From NCBI RefSeq assembly GCF_008932245.1, contig NZ_CP034909.1, positions 496,001-560,000 on the forward strand: a stretch of DNA of 64,000 bases, read 5' to 3'. This document shows positions 35,763 through 45,757 of the stretch, one piece after another. The translations under genes and the position numbers were made by a program. This DNA is from Sinorhizobium alkalisoli (lineage in GTDB: Bacteria; Pseudomonadota; Alphaproteobacteria; Rhizobiales; Rhizobiaceae). The notes under the pieces were generated by a model, which saw only the letters and a program-made list of their open reading frames with translations, did no database searches and was not told the DNA's origin. Position 1 is the first letter of the stretch. Each line of letters opens with the position of its first letter.

Positions 35763-36516
35763 CGCGCGCAAGCCCGCGCCGGGCGGCCGTCGTCGGTTCC
35801 TTACAACCCTTGTTCTCGCGGGTCTCGCCTTCGCCGTTCTGATCGGGCTCGGTACCTGGCAGATGCAGCGGCTAGAGTGGAAGGAGGGGCTGATCGCCGC
35901 CATTGCCGAACGGCGGGCTGCGCCGCCCTTGTCGCTCGGCGAAATTGAGGCCATGGCAGAGGAAGGCACCGATATCGACTACCGTGCCGTAGGCATTACG
36001 GGAGTCTTCGACCACGGCAGGGAGCGCCATTTCTTCGCCACCCATCAAGGGCGTACCGGCTACTACGTCTTCACGCCGCTGATGTTGAGGGACGCCCGCG
36101 CGCTGTTCGTCAATCGCGGCTTCGTGCCCTTTGAAAAAAAGGACGCTTCGACTCGTCCCGAGGGCCAGCTTTCCGGAACCGTGACCATCACTGGCCTTGC
36201 ACGGCCGAAGCTCGCGGAGAAGCCGTCTTCGCTCGTGCCCGACAACGACATCGCCAAGAACATCTTCTATTGGAAGGACCTCGACGCGATGGCGACGTCT
36301 GCGGGCATCACCGCCGATCACGTCCTGCCGTTCTTCGTCGACGCGGACGCCTCGCAGAATCCGGGCGGGTTGCCCATCGGCGGGGTGACGCAATTCGACC
36401 TGCCGAATAATCACCTGCAATATGCGCTCACCTGGTACGGCCTTGCTGCCGCGCTCGTCGGCGTCACGGGAGCTTTTCTCTACCGGCAGAATAGAGGGAG
36501 CCGTACGGGGCATTGA
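35755..36516 (+). CDS. SURF1 family cytochrome oxidase assembly protein
   Basis: This 253-residue protein has N- and C-terminal membrane helices (about 15-35 and 225-243) enclosing a periplasmic domain. SURF1 signatures are GTWQMQRLEWKEGLI, VNRGFVPFEKKD and the C-terminal NNHLQYALTWYGLA. It helps insert haem a into subunit I. I favour GTG 35755 (GGTGAG 7 bases upstream) over ATG 35731, which would add eight residues inside DUF983. Confidence 0.93.
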   Translation: MADARKPAPGGRRRFLTTLVLAGLAFAVLIGLGTWQMQRLEWKEGLIAAIAERRAAPPLSLGEIEAMAEEGTDIDYRAVGITGVFDHGRERHFFATHQGRTGYYVFTPLMLRDARALFVNRGFVPFEKKDASTRPEGQLSGTVTITGLARPKLAEKPSSLVPDNDIAKNIFYWKDLDAMATSAGITADHVLPFFVDADASQNPGGLPIGGVTQFDLPNNHLQYALTWYGLAAALVGVTGAFLYRQNRGSRTGH

Positions 36517-36517
36517 A

Positions 36518-36882
36518 ATGGGGGTCCTATCATTCGTTCTTATCGCGCTGACCGTCTTGCTGCATCTCGGGTTTCTTGTGCTCGAAATGTTTCTCTGGAT
36601 GAAACCCGAGGGCAGGGCGGTCTTCCGCATGACGCCGGAACGGGCCGAGGCGACGCGGGTGCTCGCGGCCAATCAGGGCTCTATAACGGATTTCTGGCCG
36701 CGGGCCTCCTCTGGTCGCTCATCGAGGCGGACCCGGTTTTCGCCTTCAAACTGAAGGTCTTCTTTCTTGTGTGCGTGGTCGTTGCCGCTATATATGGCGC
36801 ATGGTCGGTCAAGTCCCACATCCTTCTCGTGCAGGGTGGACCGGCGATGCTCGCGCTCCTGTTCCTTCTACCGGCGTCCTGA
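36518..36882 (+). pseudogene. DUF1304 membrane protein gene broken by a one-base deletion
   Basis: The frame from ATG 36518 reads as a normal DUF1304 start (FLVLEMFLWMKPEGRAVFRM, then EATRVLAANQG). It then goes off frame at 36679-36682, giving a stop at 36754. Reading on in the +1-shifted frame restores the family sequence YNGFLAAGLLWSLIEADPV to the end ALLFLLPAS and a TGA at 36880-36882. Adding one base (the expected codon is CTC for Leu) gives 121 residues, the normal length. Real mutation or sequencing error cannot be told apart here. Confidence 0.88.
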
Positions 36883-36885
36883 TCC

Positions 36886-37896
36886 ATGGCCTTATCCACG
36901 GCAGCAAAATCCCCGATTATCATTCGTCTCTGCGGGCCGCGCGGCTTCTGCGCCGGTGTCGACCGGGCGATTCAGATCGTCGTGCTGGCGCTCAAGGAAT
37001 TCGGTGCCCCGGTCTATGTTCGGCACGAGATCGTGCACAATCGCTATGTCGTAGAGGGGCTCGAAGCCAAGGGCGCGATTTTCGTCGAAGAGCTTGACGA
37101 AATCCCGCTGGAACACCGTAAGCAGCCGGTCGTCTTCTCCGCGCATGGCGTCCCGAAATCTGTGCCGGCCGACGCCGACATGCGCAACCTCTTTTACCTC
37201 GATGCCACCTGCCCGCTGGTTTCGAAGGTGCACAAGCAGGCAATGCGTCACCATCGTCAGGGGCGGCACGTCGTGCTGATCGGGCACGCCGGTCACCCCG
37301 AAGTCATCGGGACCATGGGGCAATTGCCGGAAGGCGCCGTCTCCCTTGTCGAGACGGTGGAAGATGCGGAAGCCTATGAGCCGTCGGACCCGGACAATTT
37401 AGGTTTTGTCACGCAGACGACGCTCTCGGTCGACGATACCGCCGGGGTGATCAAGCGGCTGCATGAGCGCTTCCCGAAGCTGACGGCACCGGCCGCCGAT
37501 TCGATCTGCTATGCCACGACGAACCGCCAGGAGGCCGTCAAGCAGGCGGCGCCCGGCTGCGACCTTTTCCTGATCGTCGGTGCGCCGAACTCGTCGAATT
37601 CCAAGCGCCTCGTCGAAGTGGCTTTGAGAGCGGGGGCGAGGCAAGCCGTCCTCGTTCAGCGCGCCGCGGAAATCGACTGGGACCGGCTTGGCGAGATCTC
37701 GACGGTCGGTCTGTCGGCCGGTGCGTCGGCGCCGGAAGTGATTGTCAACGAGATCATCGAAGCATTCCGCGCGCGCTATGACGCGACGGTCGAACTCGCC
37801 GATACGGTCGAGGAACACGAGAACTTCCTCGTCAACCGCGAACTGCGCCATGTCGAACTGACCGCCGCGGACATGGCCTTCGTCAACGGCGAGTGA
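36886..37896 (+). CDS. ispH: 4-hydroxy-3-methylbut-2-enyl diphosphate reductase
   Basis: This 336-residue iron-sulfur enzyme has [17 protein letters not shown] (first cluster cysteine), [24 protein letters not shown] (second cysteine) and [13 protein letters not shown] (third cysteine). Active-site His residues lie in HNR and GHAGHPE, and Glu in GHPEV. It performs the last MEP-pathway step, making IPP and DMAPP. The ATG is 3 bases after the stop of the DUF1304 reading frame. Confidence 0.97.
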   Translation: MALSTAAKSPIIIRLCGPRGFCAGVDRAIQIVVLALKEFGAPVYVRHEIVHNRYVVEGLEAKGAIFVEELDEIPLEHRKQPVVFSAHGVPKSVPADADMRNLFYLDATCPLVSKVHKQAMRHHRQGRHVVLIGHAGHPEVIGTMGQLPEGAVSLVETVEDAEAYEPSDPDNLGFVTQTTLSVDDTAGVIKRLHERFPKLTAPAADSICYATTNRQEAVKQAAPGCDLFLIVGAPNSSNSKRLVEVALRAGARQAVLVQRAAEIDWDRLGEISTVGLSAGASAPEVIVNEIIEAFRARYDATVELADTVEEHENFLVNRELRHVELTAADMAFVNGE

Positions 37897-37945
37897 ACCG
37901 GTCGGACGAACCCTTCTAAAGTGCATCGCTGGAAAGTAGCAAGCC

Positions 37946-38926
37946 TTGGCAGTTTACACCGATATCGCGGAAGACGATTTGACCCGCTTCCTTGCGGCCT
38001 ACGACGTGGGCTCGCTGACCTCCTACAAAGGCATTGCCGAGGGGGTGGAGAACTCGAACTTTCTCCTTCACACCACAAAGGGCTCCTATATTCTCACGCT
38101 CTATGAGAAGCGGGTGAATGCGGACGACCTTCCGTTTTTTCTGGGGCTGATGCACCACCTTGCGGAGCGGGGTCTTTCCTGCCCGCTGCCCCTGCCGCGC
38201 ACCGATGGCGCACTCCTGGGGACGCTTTCCGGCCGGCCGGCCGCGGTGATTTCCTTTCTCGAAGGCATGTGGCTCAGAAAGCCCGAGGCGCAGCATTGCC
38301 GAGAAGTGGGGCGTGCGCTGGCCTCGATGCACAAGGCCGGAGAGGGATTCCCATTGAAGCGCGCAAACGCGCTTTCGGTGGAGGGCTGGCGGCCGCTTTG
38401 GCATAATTCCGAGGCGCGTGCCGACGAGGTGCAAGCCGGATTGCGGGAGGAAATTGCGGCGGAACTCGCCTATCTTGAAGAGCACTGGCCGAAGCGTCTG
38501 CCGCAGGGCGTGATCCACGCGGACCTCTTCCCCGACAATGTCTTCTTTCTCGGAGACCGTCTTTCAGGCCTCATCGACTTCTACTTCGCGTGCAATGACT
38601 TTCTTGCCTTCGACATTGCGGTCTGCCTGAATTCCTGGTGTTTCGAGAAGGACGGATCCTACAACATCACCAAAGGAATGGCGCTGCTTTCTGGTTACGA
38701 GAGCGTGCGCAAGCTCACGACGGAAGAGGTTGTTGCGCTGCCGCTGCTCGCACGCGGCGCGGCACTACGCTTCTTCCTGACGCGGCTCTATGACTGGCTG
38801 ACGACGCCAGCTGGCGCGCTGGTGGTCAAGAAGGATCCGCTTGAATATCTGACGAAGCTTCGCTTCCACCGCGCCGTGGTCTCGAGCGCCGAGTACGGCT
38901 TGAGACGCGAAGGGGCCTCGGCATGA
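37946..38926 (+). CDS. thrB: Homoserine kinase (ThrB type II, APH-like fold)
   Basis: This 326-residue protein has an aminoglycoside-phosphotransferase-like fold with the catalytic motif [14 protein letters not shown] and the metal motif [13 protein letters not shown]-terminal [20 protein letters not shown] is typical of the rhizobial enzyme. It phosphorylates homoserine for threonine synthesis; thrC is at 47074. TTG 37946 (MAVYTDI) is the likely start, with GGAAAG upstream. Its stop overlaps the rnhA ATG (ATGA). Confidence 0.94.
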   Translation: MAVYTDIAEDDLTRFLAAYDVGSLTSYKGIAEGVENSNFLLHTTKGSYILTLYEKRVNADDLPFFLGLMHHLAERGLSCPLPLPRTDGALLGTLSGRPAAVISFLEGMWLRKPEAQHCREVGRALASMHKAGEGFPLKRANALSVEGWRPLWHNSEARADEVQAGLREEIAAELAYLEEHWPKRLPQGVIHADLFPDNVFFLGDRLSGLIDFYFACNDFLAFDIAVCLNSWCFEKDGSYNITKGMALLSGYESVRKLTTEEVVALPLLARGAALRFFLTRLYDWLTTPAGALVVKKDPLEYLTKLRFHRAVVSSAEYGLRREGASA

Positions 38927-39402
38927 AGCACGTCGATATTTTCACCGACGGCGCCTGTTCGGGAAATCCCGGCCCAGGCGGGTGGGGCGCGATCTTGCGG
39001 TATGGCGAAGTTGAAAAGGAGATGTCCGGCGGCGCGGCCGAGACGACAAATAATCGCATGGAATTGATGGCGGCGATTTCGGCGCTGAACGCCCTTAAAC
39101 AGCCCTGCGAGGTCGACCTTCACACCGACAGCAAGTATGTGATGGACGGCATCTCCAAATGGATCCACGGCTGGAAGCGCAATGGTTGGAAGACCGGCGA
39201 CAGGAAGCCCGTGAAAAACGGCGAGCTGTGGCAGGCGCTCGACGAAGCGAGGGGGCGCCATCAGGTGACCTGGCACTGGGTCAAAGGCCATGCCGGACAC
39301 CCGGAGAACGAACGCGCCGACGAACTGGCGCGCATGGGCATGGAGCCGTTCAAGATAGCGCGGCGCTCTGATGCGATGCCGTCGGATAACTCGGGCTACT
39401 GA
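38923..39402 (+). CDS. rnhA: Ribonuclease HI
   Basis: This 159-residue protein has the full catalytic set: Asp9 ([16 protein letters not shown]), Glu47 (NNRMEL), Asp69 (HTDSKYV) and Asp133 (ENERADELA), plus His123. The basic protrusion ([18 protein letters not shown]) is present. It cleaves RNA in RNA-DNA hybrids, for example Okazaki primers. Translationally coupled to thrB. Confidence 0.97.
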   Translation: MKHVDIFTDGACSGNPGPGGWGAILRYGEVEKEMSGGAAETTNNRMELMAAISALNALKQPCEVDLHTDSKYVMDGISKWIHGWKRNGWKTGDRKPVKNGELWQALDEARGRHQVTWHWVKGHAGHPENERADELARMGMEPFKIARRSDAMPSDNSGY

Positions 39403-39516
39403 CCCGCCGGAGCCAGGCCGCGAAACACTCGGAATTTGCCTTTGCTCCAAGCCCTCCTACAGGCGCGGAGAGGTGAGCGTGATTTGACGCGCGTCCCTTT
39501 CAAGCTGCCGGTCGAG

Positions 39517-39545
39517 CCGCAGCAGCTGCAGCGCAGCTGCTGCGG
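39517..39545. terminator. Strong hairpin between convergent rnhA and peroxiredoxin genes
   Basis: CCGCAGCAGCTGC (39517-39529) pairs perfectly with GCAGCTGCTGCGG (39533-39545) around AGC. No T-run follows on either side, so it may be a weak or factor-assisted terminator or an mRNA end-protector. Confidence 0.6.
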
Positions 39546-39572
39546 AGGCCTATTGGAAGATGCTACAGCCGT

Positions 39573-40067
39573 TCACGGAGCGTCGAGCTGCTCCAGCATC
39601 GTGGCGGCCCCGGAAACGATCGCCTGACTCGGGGCGTCCTCGACGTTGAGGTTCTTGACGACGCCATCCTCCACCAGCATCGAGTAGCGCTTGGAGCGGA
39701 TGCCGAGCGTGCCGGCGGAAAGGTCGATGTCCATGCCGAGCGTCTTGGTAAAGGCGGCGTTCCAGTCGGACAGGAAATGGATCTTGCCCATGCCGCCGGT
39801 CGCCGTTGCCCAGGCGCCCATCACATGCAGGTCGTTGACCGACACCACGGCGATGTCGTCGACGCCACGGGCGAGGATCGCGTCGCGGTGCTCGAGGTAG
39901 CCAGGTAGATGGTTGAGCGAGCACGTCGGCGTGAAGGCGCCCGGAACGGCAAAGAGAACGACGCGCTTACCCCTGAACAGATCGTCGGTGGTCACCTCCA
40001 CCGGGCCGTCCGCGGTCTTTTCCTTGAAGGTTGCGCTGGGCAGTCTGTCTCCGACGGCGATGGGCAC
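39573..40067 (-). CDS. Peroxiredoxin (Prx5/AhpE-like, thioredoxin fold)
   Basis: This 164-residue protein has the peroxidatic motif AVPGAFTPTCSLNHLPGY (Cys near 49) and the conserved segment SVNDLHVMGAWA typical of Prx5 enzymes. It reduces hydrogen peroxide or alkyl hydroperoxides with thioredoxin or glutaredoxin. GTG 40067 is preceded by GAGGAGAG. The frame open to 40220 has no ribosome site and is not used. Confidence 0.93.
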   Translation of the reverse strand: MPIAVGDRLPSATFKEKTADGPVEVTTDDLFRGKRVVLFAVPGAFTPTCSLNHLPGYLEHRDAILARGVDDIAVVSVNDLHVMGAWATATGGMGKIHFLSDWNAAFTKTLGMDIDLSAGTLGIRSKRYSMLVEDGVVKNLNVEDAPSQAIVSGAATMLEQLDAP

Positions 40068-40244
40068 GGTTCTCTCCTCGTTTGGTGTGCCGCCTCGGGC
40101 AGGGCACGCGGGACTAAATGCGCGCCACCCGAAACTGTGCGGCGGTTTGGGGCAACGATATGCACACAACGCTGATCTACAGCATTTTGCTGCCAGGTGG
40201 AATCGCCTGAAATCGCACAACTCGTTCCTTTGCTTGGGACCGCC

Positions 40245-41093
40245 TCAGTTAAGGGCAAGGGTCGCTTCCATGCTGCGCCCGCCGGCGCGTACCGTGAGCG
40301 TGATTGCCTTTCCGGCGAGGTCACGGTTCTTGCCAAAGCGCTTCACCGGGACCTCTACGTGGCGAATGTTGCCTGAACTGCCAGCGATGATCGGCTGACC
40401 GAAGTAGAATCCGGAGGGCCCGGCGAGAAAGAGATCGGGGTCACCGCTCCCCGCCTCTGCCGGCAGCCGGAGACCGAAGCGGATCAGCCCCGCACTCGCG
40501 TCGAACTGCGCCCCGTCCAGGCGGAAATCCTTTGAGGGCGGCTCAGGCAGCATCGCGAGCGCTTTTTCGATGCGGGCACCGTCGAGAGGGTCGTCGAACT
40601 CCCCGCTCTTGACCGTGAGTTCCAGGGTTCCCTGGACCGGGATACAGATATTCTCGCAGACGCCGAGGAAGACAGATGCCCGGATCCTCACGTCCTTTCG
40701 GTCGCCTCGGCGCTTCAGCTGCAACGGAAATGCGACGGGCGCATCGTAGCCGGCATAGCGATCCGCTCCGTCACCGAACGACTTCGGCGCAGGAAAGCGC
40801 ATCGCCTCGAGCACGGCGTCTCCTCCCTGATCAAGCGTGATCTGCGGCGGGATTCCGCTTGCGCCGGGCTCGCGCCAATAGGTCTTCCAGCCGGGCTCGA
40901 GCTTGATTTCGAGAATGGCGGGAATGGAGCCGTCCGGCTCGGGCTGCAAGGCGACTAGACGGATCGCGCCGCCCTCAGCCCTGATCCATTCGCTGGAGGC
41001 GGCGTGAGACTCCCCCGTGAGTAAAGACGTAAGAGCCAGGGTCGCCGCCGCAATCTGTCGGCGCATTTTGGCGCGTGTCGTGCGTTTGCTCAT
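40245..41093 (-). CDS. Periplasmic DsbD-N-terminal-like protein
   Basis: This 282-residue protein has a signal peptide (about 1-31, ending SHA) and a domain resembling the N-terminal, interdomain thiol part of DsbD: LEPGWKTYWREPGASGIPP, then FLGVCENICIPVQGTLEL with a CxxxC pair. There are no transmembrane helices or thioredoxin domain, so it is a stand-alone version. It may pass electrons to a periplasmic partner. ATG 41093 is chosen; ATG 41066 is a shorter alternative. Divergent from yqgE at 41341. Confidence 0.82.
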   Translation of the reverse strand: MSKRTTRAKMRRQIAAATLALTSLLTGESHAASSEWIRAEGGAIRLVALQPEPDGSIPAILEIKLEPGWKTYWREPGASGIPPQITLDQGGDAVLEAMRFPAPKSFGDGADRYAGYDAPVAFPLQLKRRGDRKDVRIRASVFLGVCENICIPVQGTLELTVKSGEFDDPLDGARIEKALAMLPEPPSKDFRLDGAQFDASAGLIRFGLRLPAEAGSGDPDLFLAGPSGFYFGQPIIAGSSGNIRHVEVPVKRFGKNRDLAGKAITLTVRAGGRSMEATLALN

Positions 41094-41340
41094 GAGCGTA
41101 GCAGTAGCGCCTTTCTCGCCTGCGCTCCAGCGGCGCCAGCGCTCTTGACCAATCATATTTGCTTGAACGCTGCACATCTTCTTGAACGATCGCGTTTCGG
41201 CGGATGGCCGCTGGGAAAAGGTACGAATTCGAGTTGGCTTGGCCGAAATGCGCAGGGCTAACCGTCGTACGTGCATATTTCGGCGGCCGCCACGTAGAGA
41301 CGCTTTTCATTTCGTGGCGAATTGATAGGCTATCTTCATT

Positions 41341-41946
41341 ATGGCGACGAAGGTATTGGACAACACGCGCGAACGCGGATTCCTTGACGGTCAATTCCTG
41401 ATCGCCATGCCGGGCATGTTCGATTCCAATTTTGCCCGCACGGTCATCTTCGTCTGCGCCCATTCCGAGGACGGTGCGATGGGTTTCGTTCTGAATCGGC
41501 CGCAACGCCTGACCTTCCCGGATGTTCTGCTGCACCTCCAGCTTCTCGATCCGGACGAAGCCATTCGGCTTCCCACGACGGCGCGCGAATTCCAGATCCA
41601 AGCCGGCGGTCCCGTTGAGACAGGGCGCGGCTTCGTACTGCACTCGGATGATTATTTGAGCGATTCCAGCATTCCCGTCAGCGACGACATTTGCCTGACG
41701 GCGACCCTCGACATCGTCAAGGCGATTTCCCGTGGTGAAGGGCCTCTCAGGGCGACCATGCTGCTCGGCTATGCGGGATGGGGCCCGGGGCAGCTCGAAA
41801 ACGAAATCACCCAAAATGGATGGCTCACCTGCCCTGCGCGCGAAGAACTGATCTTCAGCCGCGACCTGGACGAAAAATACGACAAGGCGCTTGCGCTGAT
41901 GGGCATTTCTCCCGCCATGCTCTCGCCGGACGCGGGTCACGCCTGA
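41341..41946 (+). CDS. YqgE/AlgH family protein
   Basis: This 201-residue protein opens [20 protein letters not shown] and contains [20 protein letters not shown] and [16 protein letters not shown], the characteristic blocks of UPF0301 (YqgE/AlgH). The biochemical role is unknown. No clear Shine-Dalgarno is seen before ATG 41341. It converges on the GGDEF-EAL gene. Confidence 0.93.
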   Translation: MATKVLDNTRERGFLDGQFLIAMPGMFDSNFARTVIFVCAHSEDGAMGFVLNRPQRLTFPDVLLHLQLLDPDEAIRLPTTAREFQIQAGGPVETGRGFVLHSDDYLSDSSIPVSDDICLTATLDIVKAISRGEGPLRATMLLGYAGWGPGQLENEITQNGWLTCPAREELIFSRDLDEKYDKALALMGISPAMLSPDAGHA

Positions 41947-42063
41947 TCAGGGCGAGACCACCCTCTCGACCTGTACCGATATTGCCCGAAATCGCCCGGC
42001 CCTTTCGATGGGCCGTCTGCCGGCCTGTCCCACGCAATCGGTCAACATCGGTGCAGGTTGGTA

Positions 42064-44976
42064 TCAGGCCCGCTTCATGAGTGGAAACCGCTCCTTGAGC
42101 AGCCGCAGGGTTGAATCCGATCCAATCGGCGGACCGAAGAGGAAGCTCTGACCATAGTCGCAGCCCATCTGCGCGAGCTGGATCGCGTCTTCCTCGGATG
42201 CGATTCCCTCGGCGACCACCTGCATGTCGAGGTCACGTGCCATGGCGATGACGGAGCGCAGCACGACGGCGCGCTTGTCGCTGGGATCACGCACCAGCGC
42301 CTTGTCGATTTTGATCGTCTCGAAAGGAAAACGGGTGAGATAGGAGAGGGAGGAGTGCCCCGTGCCGAAATCGTCGAGCGCCAGGCGCAAGCCCGCTTCC
42401 TTCAGCTTTTCGAGTACGAGCCGCGCCTGTTCCGGGTTTTCCATAACCAGCGATTCGGTTAGCTCCATCTTGATCTGGGCGGGGTCGCAGCGGTTCTTGA
42501 TGAGCAGCGCACGCACGTCCTCATACAGTTCGTTGTTCAAGAGCTGCGCGCTCGATAGGTTGACCGATACGAATATCGGCAGATCGCCGGTTTGCGTCTG
42601 CCATTCGGACAGATCGCTCGTTGCCCTGTCGAAGGCGAACATGCCGAGCTGGTTGATGATGTCGGAGTTCTCGGCGATCGGGATGAATTCCGTCGGCGAG
42701 ATGTTGCCGCGCTTCGGGTGATCCCACCTCATGAGCGCCTCGAAGCCGGCGATCTCGCCATCGCTCAGGCGCACGATCGGCTGGTAGACGAGCGAAAGCT
42801 CTTTGCGCTCGATCGCCCGTTTCAGGTCCGCTTCGAGTTGCAGGCGATCCGATCCGGAGGTGCGGAAGGATGGGCGGAACGGTTCGACGCGGTTTCCACC
42901 TTCCTTCTTGGCGCGGAACATTGCGAGTTCCGCATCATCGAGCAGGCCCGGTGCACTCTGCTCCTGGTCGAGCCAGGAGACGAGACCAATCGACGCGGTG
43001 AGGTTGATTTCGCGATTGCCGTAGTTGAGCGGAACCATGATCGCTTTGCTGACGGCGTCGGCGAAGTCGGCGATCTTCGTCGGATCGCGCTCGGACATGA
43101 GGATAAGGCCGAACTGGTCGCCGCCGAGGCGCGCCAGCGTATCCTGCGGGCGCAACAGCCGCCGCAGCCGCCGGGTCAGCGCGATCAGGACGTTGTCGCC
43201 GGCGGCGATGCCGAGCAGTTCGTTGACCTGTTTGTAGCGGTCGATGTCGATGGCGAGCACCGTCGGTCGCGTTGCATTCGTCCCGTCGGACATCAGCAGG
43301 ATCGCCTGCAGACGGTCGAGGAACACCTGCCTGTTCGGCAGGCCGGTCAGATTGTCGAGAAGCGCATTGTGCAGGAGACGTTCGACGGAGTTGCGCTGTT
43401 CCGTAATGTCGACGATGGTTCCGACGCAGCGGATAATCTCGCCGTTGGCACCGAGTACCGGCCGCGCCCGGATCGACAGCCAGTGATAATGCCCGTCCTC
43501 GGCGCGCACGCGGAATTCATGGTTCAGACGCCCCCGCCGATGTTCCAGCAGAACATCAAGGGTCGCGCGGAAGCGGTCGCGGTCGTCCGGGTGCAGCCGC
43601 GGCACCCAGTTGCGCACCGGCCCGTTCATCGTTCCAAGGGAAAGCCCGAGCTGGTGCGAGACATCGGGGAGGGTGATGACGCGGTCACGCGCCACGTCCC
43701 AGTCCCAGACAGTATCGCCCGAACCGGTCAGCGCCAGAGCCTGGCGTTCGAGGTCGGAGAAGAGTCCTTGCTGGTAGGCGCCGCCGGAAAAGGCGTGCTG
43801 CATGACCGTGAAGCCGATCAGAAGCACGATCAGCACGAGGCCGCCGCCAAGCGCCGGCTGGACAATGTCGTTGGCGAGTTGCCCCGTCACGGCAAGCCAC
43901 GCTCCGAAGAGCCAGACGAGGATCAGCAGCCATGCTGGAACGAGAAGGATGGCACGGTCGTAACGATTGAAGCCGAGATAGGCAATGAGCACAATGCCCG
44001 CCGTTGCCGTCAGCGCGAAGGAGAGGCGCGCTATGCCCGCGGCGATCGCCGGATCGTAGATGGCAACGCCGAAGAGCAGCGCCAGGCCGAGTATCCAGGC
44101 GAGCGTCGCATAGCCGAGATGCTGATGCCAGCGGTTGAGGTTGAGATAGGTGAAAAGGAAGATCACCAGACCGGCCGCCAGGAAGACTTCGGTTCCGGCG
44201 CGCCATATGCGCTCGTCATCAGCCGTCATGCTGATCAGCTTGGACAGAAAGCCGAAATCGACGCAGATATAGGCGAGCACCGCCCAGGCAAGCGCCGCCG
44301 TTGCCGGCAGCATCGAGGTACCCTTGACGACGAAGAGAATGGTCAGGAACACCGCCAAGAGGCCGGCAATGCCGAGTACGATGCCGCGATAGAGCGTGAA
44401 GGCGTTGACCGTGTCCTTGTAGGCCTCGGGTTGCCAGAGATAGATCTGCGGCAGATCGGGCGTCGCCAGCTCGGCCACGAAAGTGACGACCGCACCGGGA
44501 TTGAGGGTGATGCGGAAGACATCGGCTTCCTCGCTCGGCTGCCGGTCGAGCGAGAAGCCCTCGCTGGGCGTGATCGAGAGAATGCGCCGGGAACCGAGGT
44601 CGGGCCAGAACAGCTTGGAGTTCACCAGGCGAAAATGCGGTGCGACGATTACCCGTTCGAGTTGCTCCTCCGACACATTGGCCAGCGCGAAGACGGCCCA
44701 GTCGCCCTGATGGTTTTCCGTGCTCGAGCGCACTTCGATGCGGCGCACGATACCGTCCGTGCCGGGAGCCGTGGAAACCTGGAACGCTTCTCCATGGCCG
44801 CTATAGATTTCCGTCGTGGCGGTGAGATCGAGTGCAGTGTCCTCGCGCGAGATCTTCACCGGTTCGAGCGCATGCGCCACGCCGCCGGCAAGGCTGAGGA
44901 CGAAGACGGCAAGTGCGACCAGAAACGCTGCCAGCCTTGCGGCTGGCCATGCGAACGGCTTCAAGGTCAGGGGCAT
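42064..44976 (-). CDS. Membrane PAS-GGDEF-EAL protein with 7TMR-DISM-like sensor
   Basis: This 970-residue protein has an N-terminal membrane anchor, a periplasmic sensing region (about 40-170) and about seven helices (about 180-385) of 7TMR-DISM type. A PAS/PAC domain follows (about 420-535), then GGDEF (about 545-700) and EAL (about 715-960). The GGDEF signature is altered to GGDQF, so cyclase activity is doubtful. The EAL motifs look intact: FEALMRW, ELTESLVM, DDFGTGHSSLSYLTRF, VVAEGI. It probably degrades cyclic di-GMP in response to an envelope signal. Its ATG overlaps the GNAT stop (TGATG), supporting start 44976. Confidence 0.9.
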   Translation of the reverse strand: MPLTLKPFAWPAARLAAFLVALAVFVLSLAGGVAHALEPVKISREDTALDLTATTEIYSGHGEAFQVSTAPGTDGIVRRIEVRSSTENHQGDWAVFALANVSEEQLERVIVAPHFRLVNSKLFWPDLGSRRILSITPSEGFSLDRQPSEEADVFRITLNPGAVVTFVAELATPDLPQIYLWQPEAYKDTVNAFTLYRGIVLGIAGLLAVFLTILFVVKGTSMLPATAALAWAVLAYICVDFGFLSKLISMTADDERIWRAGTEVFLAAGLVIFLFTYLNLNRWHQHLGYATLAWILGLALLFGVAIYDPAIAAGIARLSFALTATAGIVLIAYLGFNRYDRAILLVPAWLLILVWLFGAWLAVTGQLANDIVQPALGGGLVLIVLLIGFTVMQHAFSGGAYQQGLFSDLERQALALTGSGDTVWDWDVARDRVITLPDVSHQLGLSLGTMNGPVRNWVPRLHPDDRDRFRATLDVLLEHRRGRLNHEFRVRAEDGHYHWLSIRARPVLGANGEIIRCVGTIVDITEQRNSVERLLHNALLDNLTGLPNRQVFLDRLQAILLMSDGTNATRPTVLAIDIDRYKQVNELLGIAAGDNVLIALTRRLRRLLRPQDTLARLGGDQFGLILMSERDPTKIADFADAVSKAIMVPLNYGNREINLTASIGLVSWLDQEQSAPGLLDDAELAMFRAKKEGGNRVEPFRPSFRTSGSDRLQLEADLKRAIERKELSLVYQPIVRLSDGEIAGFEALMRWDHPKRGNISPTEFIPIAENSDIINQLGMFAFDRATSDLSEWQTQTGDLPIFVSVNLSSAQLLNNELYEDVRALLIKNRCDPAQIKMELTESLVMENPEQARLVLEKLKEAGLRLALDDFGTGHSSLSYLTRFPFETIKIDKALVRDPSDKRAVVLRSVIAMARDLDMQVVAEGIASEEDAIQLAQMGCDYGQSFLFGPPIGSDSTLRLLKERFPLMKRA

Positions 44977-45587
44977 CAAAGGGGCATGTTCCTGTTCGGT
45001 ACGGCATCCGTGGCGAGCCGCGAAAACATCAGGTGATCCCGCCACTGCCCGTTTATCTTCAAGTACTGTCTCAAGTAGCCTTCACGCTCAAAGCCGACCT
45101 TTTCAAGGAGACGGATGCTCCGCGCGTTTTCCGGAATACAGGCTGCCTCGATACGGTGCAACTCAAGCGTCGAAAAGATGTAGGGGATTGTCAGCTTCAG
45201 TGCGCCGCACATGTGGCCGTGACCGGCATATTTCTGGCCCATCCAGTAGCCGATCATGCAATTCTGAGCTGCCCCTCGGCGGATGTGACCGATGGTGAGG
45301 CCGCCGAGCAGGGTTTCATCGGATTTACGGAAAAGCAACAAAGGCACGGCCTGACCGGATGCATATTCCTGTTCGTTGCGGTTGACGCGGTTGCGAAACG
45401 CGCTTTCCGTCATCTCGTCGGTGCGCCAGCTCGGCTCCCAGGGCTCCAGGAAAGTGCGGCTGTCGCTGCGCAACCGGTACCATTGCCGATAATCGGAATA
45501 TCGGGGCAGGCGCAGCAGGTAATGCTCGCTGGCGATCTCGACCGTCTCGGGCTGCCGCGACAGGAACCGAAAAACCGATCGTGCCAT
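44976..45587 (-). CDS. GNAT acetyltransferase, RimJ/RimL-like
   Basis: This 203-residue protein has a GNAT fold. The acetyl-CoA loop reads YAGHGHMCGAL, and the C-terminal block IEAACIPENARSIRLLEKVG, then FEREGYLRQYLKING, WRDHLMFSRL is typical of RimJ-type N-terminal acetyltransferases. It probably acetylates a protein or small molecule. GGAGGCA precedes ATG 45587. It is translationally coupled to the downstream cyclic-di-GMP gene, which suggests a functional link. Confidence 0.9.
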   Translation of the reverse strand: MARSVFRFLSRQPETVEIASEHYLLRLPRYSDYRQWYRLRSDSRTFLEPWEPSWRTDEMTESAFRNRVNRNEQEYASGQAVPLLLFRKSDETLLGGLTIGHIRRGAAQNCMIGYWMGQKYAGHGHMCGALKLTIPYIFSTLELHRIEAACIPENARSIRLLEKVGFEREGYLRQYLKINGQWRDHLMFSRLATDAVPNRNMPL

Positions 45588-45664
45588 ATATGCCTCCGCG
45601 CCAAGCTCACGAGCCGGGCAATGACAAAAGCAAATGCCGTCTCATTTCGAAACGTCGCACAAGT

Positions 45665-45701
45665 TTACGTCCAAATCGAATCCGATTTTAGAAATTGTGC
45701 A
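45665..45701. repeat. Degenerate P3-like palindrome
   Basis: AAATCGAATCCGATTT with flanking CACAAGTTT and AAATTGTGC resembles the P3 module at 25456-25479 with mismatches. It lies between the GNAT gene and mpp. Confidence 0.45.
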
Positions 45702-45757
45702 AGAAAATCACGGCGTACGGCCGCCGATCGCATCAGCCGCAGCGGCAGCAGCCTGCG

